Assembly (NCBI GenBank): GCA_000934455.1
Contig: KN882922.1
Location: forward strand, 73,710 to 124,026
DNA from: Apostichopus parvimensis
Taxonomy: Eukaryota; Echinodermata; Holothuroidea; Aspidochirotida; Stichopodidae
DNA: 50,317 nt
Reading direction: 5' to 3'
Within the stretch, counting starts at the first letter, position 1. Each line of letters opens with the position of its first letter. The notes below the pieces were generated by a model. It made no database searches. It was not told the DNA's origin and saw only the letters and a program-made list of their open reading frames with translations. This document shows positions 44,100 to 50,317 of the stretch, piece by piece. Position numbers and translations under genes: made by a program.

Positions 44100-45000
44100 G
44101 TATTCTCAATTTCTCATCAAGGTCATTTGAAGACAACCAAGGTCAAAGTTTCACATGATAAACATGGTAACTCTCGAAAGCTCGAATGAACTTCATTCTT
44201 GATATCTGAATCCAGCTAATAGTTAGTACAAGGCAAAAGGTCTTTTGTAGTGGTCAAAGTCCATGAAGGGGGGCAAACTCTCAAAGACATTGTCAACACA
44301 ACTACAAAACTAACGTCATACATGCAGGGTTAGTAAGGAGATATATACTTTGTGTGCAAAGTTAGGGAGTGCAAGTTAGGGAGTATATTCTAAAGTGTGC
44401 AAATTTTGACGGCTCTCAAGTTGGTCACTTATTAAATACTACGGTTTTTGTATGCAAAAACTGGACTACATCAGTGAACTTTTATAGCAGTTTGATAATT
44501 TTGCATAGCATTTCGCGATGTGACACTTGATATTAATTATTCCCTGTAACTACAAGAATACTATCAAGTTTTGTGGAGGACGAACGGCATTTGAGGTCAC
44601 CAAATGTTGGTTAACTGCTGAAAATCTTGTAAACATGGTAACTCCAACATTAAACCTAGCTTGCATTAACTTAAAATTTGGTAAACTGCTTGTATGAGAA
44701 TCCTGTTGGTAGGTGCGGAATTCAAAAGTCATCTGACGTCAGCAGGCATAGTATGAAAATTTTGTCTTATAACTACAAAAAGGAAGCTTGGATGAAATTC
44801 ATACTCGGGGTGTCATGCCACTAAAAGATGTATACCAGGTCAAGGTTATTTGAGGTCACAATAGGTCAAAGTATGAAAATTGTATCAGTACAATGATTCA
44901 AATTAATGTTGTGATGATCTATATACTTAATATGTAGAATTGCCAAATTACAAGAAGCTTTTTGCTTTCTGTGAAGTTCAAAGGTCATTTGAGGTCTAAG
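44100..45000. repeat. AGGTCA-rich interspersed repeat
   Basis: Repeated phrases such as AAGGTCATTTGAGGTC, TGAGGTCACAATAGGTCA, AACATGGTAACTC and GAAATTCATACTC recur at different spacings. Related phrases (GTGATCTGAGGTCACCAATG) occur in the 20-272 family. No coding frame. It occupies the intron after the OB-like exon. Confidence 0.5.
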
Positions 45001-45546
45001 AAATCAAAAGATGAAAATCTTACAGAGTGCAAGTACTTTGCTGATCACCTGAATTCAGAAATTGTCAAATCTTGTCTGCAGTGCTTCATTGAATATTTTC
45101 ATATTTATCAGCTTTTATTCTCTTATAAAGAACAAATTGTAGGTTGCAAAGGAGTACTGTTCTCATGCGCTCAGATTTGAATTATCTATTTTAACAAACA
45201 GTAACTAACATCTTACCAATGCATTTCAACTCAATATGTCACACCAGACATTACATTTGTTTTGGATGTTACATATGTTAACAGAGAATTGTATAAGCTA
45301 GTTCATTGTGGACTTGAGAAATAACTTGACTTAAGTAAGTAAGTAATACTTTATTTCATCCCAAGAGGGAAATTACAAGCTCGCATATGCACATATAAGA
45401 CAAATACAAGATGATAAAGGGTAAAAAGACATAAGAATGGCAAACATAAGAGTTCAGAGAATTAAAGTATAAAAGTTTAAAGGCGTGATGATTAAACAAA
45501 TGTCACACCAGTATAGATGGCAACAACGGGAAGATAAAGCAGGCAA

Positions 45547-46734
45547 CTATCGATTGAAACGACAATTAAAGAGCTTAATGCACTGAGGGATAAAGGAAGA
45601 TTTGTGACGATTTGTTATTGCATTCGGAAGCCTCATCCGCCCACTACGAGAGATTATTGCACTGCTGAGATTCAGAAACGATGGGTGATTCTCGTCGGCA
45701 AGGATAAAGTCGAGCTTAGACTCAATAACATGATGGTACATACACTCCGTAGTGAGCTGGTCCCCACCCAGAATACGATTAGCCTGTCTGATGACAGAAT
45801 CAATGCGTTCCTTGTCATTAGCAGTCACATTACCACCCCAGCATGTCATACAATATCTCAACACGCTACAAATGACTGAGTTATAAAAGATAGTGAGGAT
45901 ACGACTGTCAATGTCAAATTTACTCATTCTACGGAGACAGTACAATCTAGGGTTTACTCTCTTCACCAAATAATCAATATGCTCATGCCACGCCAGTTGA
46001 TCATCAAAAACAACACCAAGATATTTGTAGGATGAGACTTGTTCTACGGGATTTTCTTTGATCACAACCTCTCTCGGTTGACCCTTGACCCTTCTGAAAT
46101 CAATATTCATTTCCTTTGTTTCTTTAACATTAAGCTCCAGGAAGTTCTTATCACAATATCCGACGAAATGATTAATTTCATCCAGATATTCACTCTCATC
46201 ATCCTTTTTAATCAAACCGACTAAGGCTGTGTCATCTGCAAATTTAATTAAATGGCAACTATCAGACGAGGATCTCACATCCGACGTGTACAGAGTGAAT
46301 AAAAATGGGGCCAGAACGGTTCCTTGTGGAGCACCAGTATTTGAGTATTGGACATCTGACATACAGTTGGATGAGCTAATGTGAACATATTGAGAACGAT
46401 TGGTAAGGTAGTTGAGTATCCAAATAATGAGATCATGTGAAATATTCATATTTAACATCTTGCCGGCCAAAACATGAGGTTGAATTGTGTTAAACGCAGA
46501 TGAAAAATCAAAGAACATAATTCTGGCAGAATGACCTGATTTAGAATGTTCAAGGTGGGAATACAATTTCTCCAAGCAATTTAAGACCGCGTCCTCTGTA
46601 TTGCGATGGGCCCTATAAGCATATTGTTGAGGATCGAGGTAGTCATCGACTAACGGCTTTATGTGCCGCAGTACAATTCGTTCACATGACTTCATCAGGA
46701 CAGAAGTAAGGGCCACAGGCCGAAGGTCATTCAT
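45547..46734 (-). pseudogene. LINE reverse transcriptase domain
   Basis: A 395-residue frame with the RT motifs in order: DLRPVALTSVLMKSCERIVL, IMFFDFSSAFNTIQPH (motif A), SNTGAPQGTVLAPFLFTLYT, the catalytic LIKFADDTALVGLI, LNVKETKEMNIDFRR, and SSYKYLGVVFDD. The style matches Rex1/BABAR. The N-terminal part of the same protein is in another frame upstream (46758-47825). Confidence 0.9.
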
Positions 46735-46757
46735 GCAGGATATGACAGCCTTTTTGG

Positions 46758-47825
46758 CTACTGGAATGATACAAGAGCATTTCCATGATACGGGTATTGT
46801 TTTTGTACAGAATGAAAGATTAAAAATGTGAGTAAAAATGTCGGCAAGTGATTGGCACAGGTTTTCAATACCCGTGGTTTCAGTTGATCTGGGCCGGCAG
46901 TTTTAAATGCATTTAAAAGAGAAAATTCCCGATAAACTTCGCCCCTGGTTACACATAAAAAGGGTTTTTCCCCAGCACGGTCGTCTAATGACTCTCTGAG
47001 ATGATCAGCCTGTCTAGAAAAGTCATGACAATCAAATCTGTTGTAAAACTCATTTAATGCGTTAGCGTAATCAATAGAGGTATCAGGCAAATATGATTTA
47101 TGATTGTTAACCATGTACCCACTCATCAAACGGATTCCCTCCCAGACTTCTTTCATATTATTATCAGTAAATCGGTTTTCAATCTTACGCTTGTAAATAG
47201 CTTTCTCCTTTCTAATACAGTCTTTCAGTTCTTTCTGGACTGCTTGCAGTTCATCTCTGTCCCCTCTGCCAAAGATGCCTTTCTTCCTGTTGATCACTGA
47301 TTTGACTGTGCTGGTAATCCACGGTTTATTGTTTGGATACACCTTCACTTGCTTTGTAGGGACCGAGCAGTCTACGCAGAAGTTCACGTACCTGGTAATC
47401 ACATCTGTTAGTTCATCGATGTCAGTTGATGAACGGATAAACATGTCCCAATCTGTCGTATCCAGGGTCGATTGTAGCTGGTCGAGTGACTCCTGGCTCC
47501 ACTGCTGGACTGTAATCACAGCGGGCTTCTGCCTTTGGACGATTGGTCGATACCGGGGATAAAGGATTACCAGGTTGTGATCCGATTCTCCAAGGGGGGG
47601 GGGGGTGGTCGATACTGCATTGTAAGCGTCTTTAACGTTCGAATAGCACAGATCCAGGGTAGCCTCTTCAGGAGTGGGGCAGTTCACATGTTGATAGTAA
47701 TGTACGCCGGTTTTCTTCAAGTTGGTATGATTAAAATCCCCATCAATAACGATAAATGCATAGGGGTGGGCAATCTCCATGTCCTGTATGACCGTGCTTA
47801 GTTCCTTTGCAGCCTCTGGCAACAT
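46758..47825 (-). pseudogene. LINE endonuclease C-terminus and linker
   Basis: A 355-residue frame containing the endonuclease catalytic pieces FIVIDGDFNHTNLK and GESDHNLVILYPRY, a basic linker, and NAFKTAGPDQLKPRVLK, which precedes RT. It ends through a frameshift near 46760 just before the RT frame. At its start it joins the upstream endonuclease frame through another shift near 47830. Confidence 0.85.
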
Positions 47826-48477
47826 TTCGATTGGGGATATAAACAGTTAAATGAATGACATGTGAAAATTCCCGGGGTAGATAGTATGGTCTAAGGCCAA
47901 CAGTCAGAATCTCGATATTTGGGGAGCAAAAGTGGCCCTTTAAAATTGCATTGTTAGGATGGCACCAGCGATTGTTTACATAAAGACATACCCCTCCTCC
48001 TTTTTGTTTCGCGGCCAAGTCCAGATTACGATCACCCCTCAGAAGTTTGAATCCATCTATGTCCATGGATTCGTCTGTAATGTTATCGTTAAGCCATGTC
48101 TCAGTAAATGACATCAGACTGATATCTCTGAATTCCTGAAAGTAACATGCATTGGCATGTAGTTCGTCGATTTTATTGTTTAGCGATCGAACATTCCCCA
48201 TGATGATAGATGGTAAAAATGGTTTACCCTTGCAACGTTTCTGTCTTTTCTTGACTCCTCCCCCCTTGCCCATTCGTCGTTTCCGCATTTCTTTCGGTAG
48301 TGAGTGCATCCAGTTGTGTGTAGGCTGATCGAGCCTAGGCTGTAGGCTACGTAGTGTGTCCGAGTCATAACGGATCGGTGAGTTCAGTCGATCAAATACC
48401 TCATGATTCTGACATAATCCGAGCCGTGGAAATACAAATAGCACTAACATCCAGGTAAAATACTTCCTTATATCCAT
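47743..48477 (-). pseudogene. LINE endonuclease N-terminus
   Basis: A frame with a hydrophobic start, a basic stretch, then endonuclease landmarks IIMGNVRSLNNKIDELHA, SLMSFTETWLNDNI and KGGGVCLYVNNRW. After 'VIHLTVYIPN' the frame runs into unrelated residues through a frameshift. Same element as the two frames downstream. Confidence 0.85.
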
Positions 48478-49301
48478 GATAGTTCATGAGCAAAGACAGA
48501 CATCGGACAAAGGTGAAGTACAAGAAATTAGGATGATGAAATTGCGAGCCGTGTCGCCACGAGTGCAGCGCCACCACTTATCCATTGATTTAGTTTTAGT
48601 TAGTCGTGGGTGGGTGAAGGGAAGGGGTAGGCTAAATATACACAATTTTCACTGCTTAATTACTTTAAGTAGGAGAGTAAATTAATTGCTCAAATCATGA
48701 TGGTAATGAAAAAATGACAATCCCAATGAAACATAGGGACTTACTGGCCAATACACAGACCCAAATAATACAATATCTGCCTTAAATACAAGTATTAATT
48801 CTTTGTAGTGGTTCATAGTTTACATTTACAAGGACAATTCTCTTACAGGCTTTCCTTCTTATAGGTTTTCTTTGTAGTGGGAAAGACATTTTTGCTACTT
48901 ACCTAAAAGCCAAATAGTAGCAAGTGATTCAAAATTGTTGTTTTAACCAGATAAATCAAAGTTCTAAGTTAATACTTTTGTCAAGGCATACAGTAGGTGT
49001 CAACATATTATGCAAGGCTTGCTTCAGTATTGATATTATGCATAAGAAAACTAAGCCAGTAAGCCTTCTCCTATGTTTCATCATACAATTTTGGGACCTT
49101 TCAAGGTATGTAAAGATTTGATATGACCCATTTAAATGGGATGACATGTAATATGTTCTTGTGAGGGGCTGCAAATCTGCTGGATTAAGAACAGCATCAA
49201 AGTACAATATTCAATCATCCATAGTCAAATGTTGATAAAGTAGTTTTAGATTTTATGAAATTCATGTTCTGAATTTAAGATATGTTTATTTCTTCCTGCA
49301 G

Positions 49302-49335
49302 ACATCAGCCCCTAAAGAAGCTACCAAATCCAAAC
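49302..49335 (+). CDS. Gene 2 (or a following gene), linker exon G-prime
   Basis: 34 nt between TTTCTTCCTGCAG| and AAC|gtgagc, phase 0 in, one base out, like 42319-42352. Reads TSAPKEATKSK plus C. It can follow exon 43011-43402 in frame. By homology an OB-like exon should lie just beyond the right end of the window. Confidence 0.65.
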
Positions 49336-49354
49336 GTGAGCAGTTGCTTTCCAT

Positions 49355-49851
49355 ATGTCTCTCTTTGCACACAATTACAACTAAGTTACTTTTAATCTTG
49401 GTTTATAAGTCAAGATCATACCTGTTGTTGTTGTTGATCAATGACAGATCAGGTTATTGCCAATTAAGTTCAGTGGTATTGTTTGAGAGAGTGGGTAAAA
49501 TAGGATTTAAAGGGGAAAAATAGGAATTGTAGCCAGTGGTGGGCCATAAAGTTTTGTGGGCCCTACATTTTTAAGCTCGAATAGGTATGAGCTTCTGCAC
49601 CATTGGTGCTCTAGTTGAATAATCGGTATGACATAACTGGTATTCCACATAAGTTTGATCGATTCCGATTATGTTCCAATTATGTAATAATCGGCCCAAT
49701 TCCAATTATCGTTTGAACACTAGTCAAAGGTCTCTTGTATGTCTCTCTTTGCACACAATTACAACTAAGTTTAATCTTGGTTTATAAGTCAAGATCATAC
49801 CTGTTGTTGTTGTTGTTGTTGATCAATGACAGATCAGGTTATTGCCAATTA
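49355..49851. repeat. Duplicated 110-bp block flanking a MITE-type fragment
   Basis: The block with CTTTGCACACAATTACAAC, TAATCTTGGTTTATAAGTC and a GTT microsatellite occurs at about 49355-49468 and 49738-49851. Between them lies sequence ending in the ATAATCGG-rich MITE-like segment (49615-49725). Confidence 0.65.
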
Positions 49852-50317
49852 ATTCACATTCATGCATACATAATGCATATATAGGCTCAGATTGATAAGC
49901 GATCATGTATTATTCTTAGGTACTAACTGGGTAAAAACAAATTTGCAATAGCTTTAAGCTCAAAGCCTGATGGAATGTTCATTTATTTAATACAAGTAAT
50001 CTGCAAATTGTGTTCTTCACATTATGTTATTGCATAATTTTCCCTTAAATGAAATGTTCTTACTTGATTGCACTGAACCTTGACTTGGTGAAATTATATG
50101 GGAGTTCCCTAGTTTGAGAAATTGCTAGCTTGGTTTGAGTAATACTAGACAATTATCTAGCACATTCCTTAAATCGCTAAATTGGTAGTGTTACCATGCT
50201 TACTGTGCTGTGAAATATGAATTAACTAACCAGGAGGGAAGCAAAATCGGCGACCCTGGCAGCCTAATTTGATGAAATTACATTGTGAAAGACGTATGGA
50301 GGGTGTCTTTATAGAAC

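Larger units (their letters stand above)
45333..48585 (-). mobile_element. Rex1/L2-like LINE, nearly full-length
   Basis: A minus-strand non-LTR element with endonuclease, linker and RT frames and a 3' end of GATGAAATAAAGTATTACTTACTT, a short tandem-repeat tail typical of CR1/L2/Rex1-type LINEs. It splits the third partial copy of the host segment: CTTGAGAAATAACTTGACTT is on its left and AGTTAGTCGTGGGTG on its right, sequences that are adjacent at 28255-28310. Two frameshifts break the protein, so this copy is probably inactive, but it is the best-kept LINE in the window. Confidence 0.85.
48586..50317 (+). repeat. Third, partial copy of the duplicated host segment
   Basis: From GATTTAGTTTTAGTTAGTCG onward this region follows 28285-28889 and then 42229-42740 (for example AAATTATATGGGAG and GAAATTGCTAGCTTGGTTTGAG near the right edge match 42664-42715). 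It is more diverged than units 1 and 2. It includes a copy of linker exon G and shows the LTR-insertion site unoccupied. It runs off the window. Confidence 0.8.

Noticed and set aside
1-50317. CRISPR array, prokaryotic operon or defence island
   Set aside because: No regular repeat-spacer pattern, no Shine-Dalgarno-led genes, and spliced genes plus LINE/LTR/hAT elements show an animal-type genome.

Overview
The window is eukaryotic, AT-rich and intron-rich, and is dominated by transposable elements. It looks like an invertebrate animal. A deuterostome, perhaps an echinoderm, is my best guess: one LTR-element segment has the gag-PR-IN (integrase before RT) order known from deuterostome Gmr1-like Ty3/gypsy elements, and the best-preserved LINE resembles the Rex1/L2/CR1 group. 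The taxon is an inference. No bacterial-type operons, rRNA genes or CRISPR arrays are visible.

Host genes, all on the plus strand. The 3' end of one gene lies at the left edge (coding exon 938-1144, short terminal exon 2956-2973, long 3'UTR to a poly(A) signal near 4131). A second gene starts at or before 15423 and runs off the right edge. I reconstructed it from splice signals and reading phase: 15423-15500, 18825-18918, 20929-20991, 24257-24324, then a duplicated exon pair (26785-26842 with 27492-27550; 31488-31545 with 32204-32262), then 42319-42352 with 43011-43402, and 49302-49335. Every junction keeps one open frame. The predicted protein has an acidic, Ser/Thr-rich N-terminus, a basic nuclear-localisation-type exon, Lys/Ser/Gly-rich linker cassettes and a roughly 130-residue OB-fold-like domain. 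The gene-1 exon begins in the phase in which the OB-like exon of gene 2 ends, so the two may be tandem relatives. I cannot name the family.

Layout. 1-4140: end of gene 1. 4620-5790: two LINE endonuclease fragments in opposite orientation. 5865-6735: a satellite with a period of about 178 bp. 7180-8600: a foldback-like AT-rich region. 9769-10342: a short foldback element. 11312-13814: a hAT transposon with 8-bp target duplication and an assembly gap. 15423-24324: first exons of gene 2, with a deleted gypsy fragment in an intron (22268-23968). 24360-33600: a segmental tandem duplication of about 4.6 kb carrying the exon-pair cassette, an old LINE and SINEs. 33613-42224: an 8.6-kb LTR retrotransposon on the minus strand that looks like a chimera of two Ty3/gypsy lineages. 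42319-43402: the linker and OB-like exons. 44100-45000: AGGTCA-rich repeats. 45333-48585: a Rex1-like LINE on the minus strand. 48586-50317: a third partial copy of the duplicated segment with exon 49302-49335.

The most interesting items are the modular OB-fold-like gene growing by phase-0 exon-pair duplication, the chimeric LTR element with two proteases and two integrase pieces, and a candidate intron inside its LTRs flanked by a 59-bp direct repeat. All family assignments are by eye; no searches were run.
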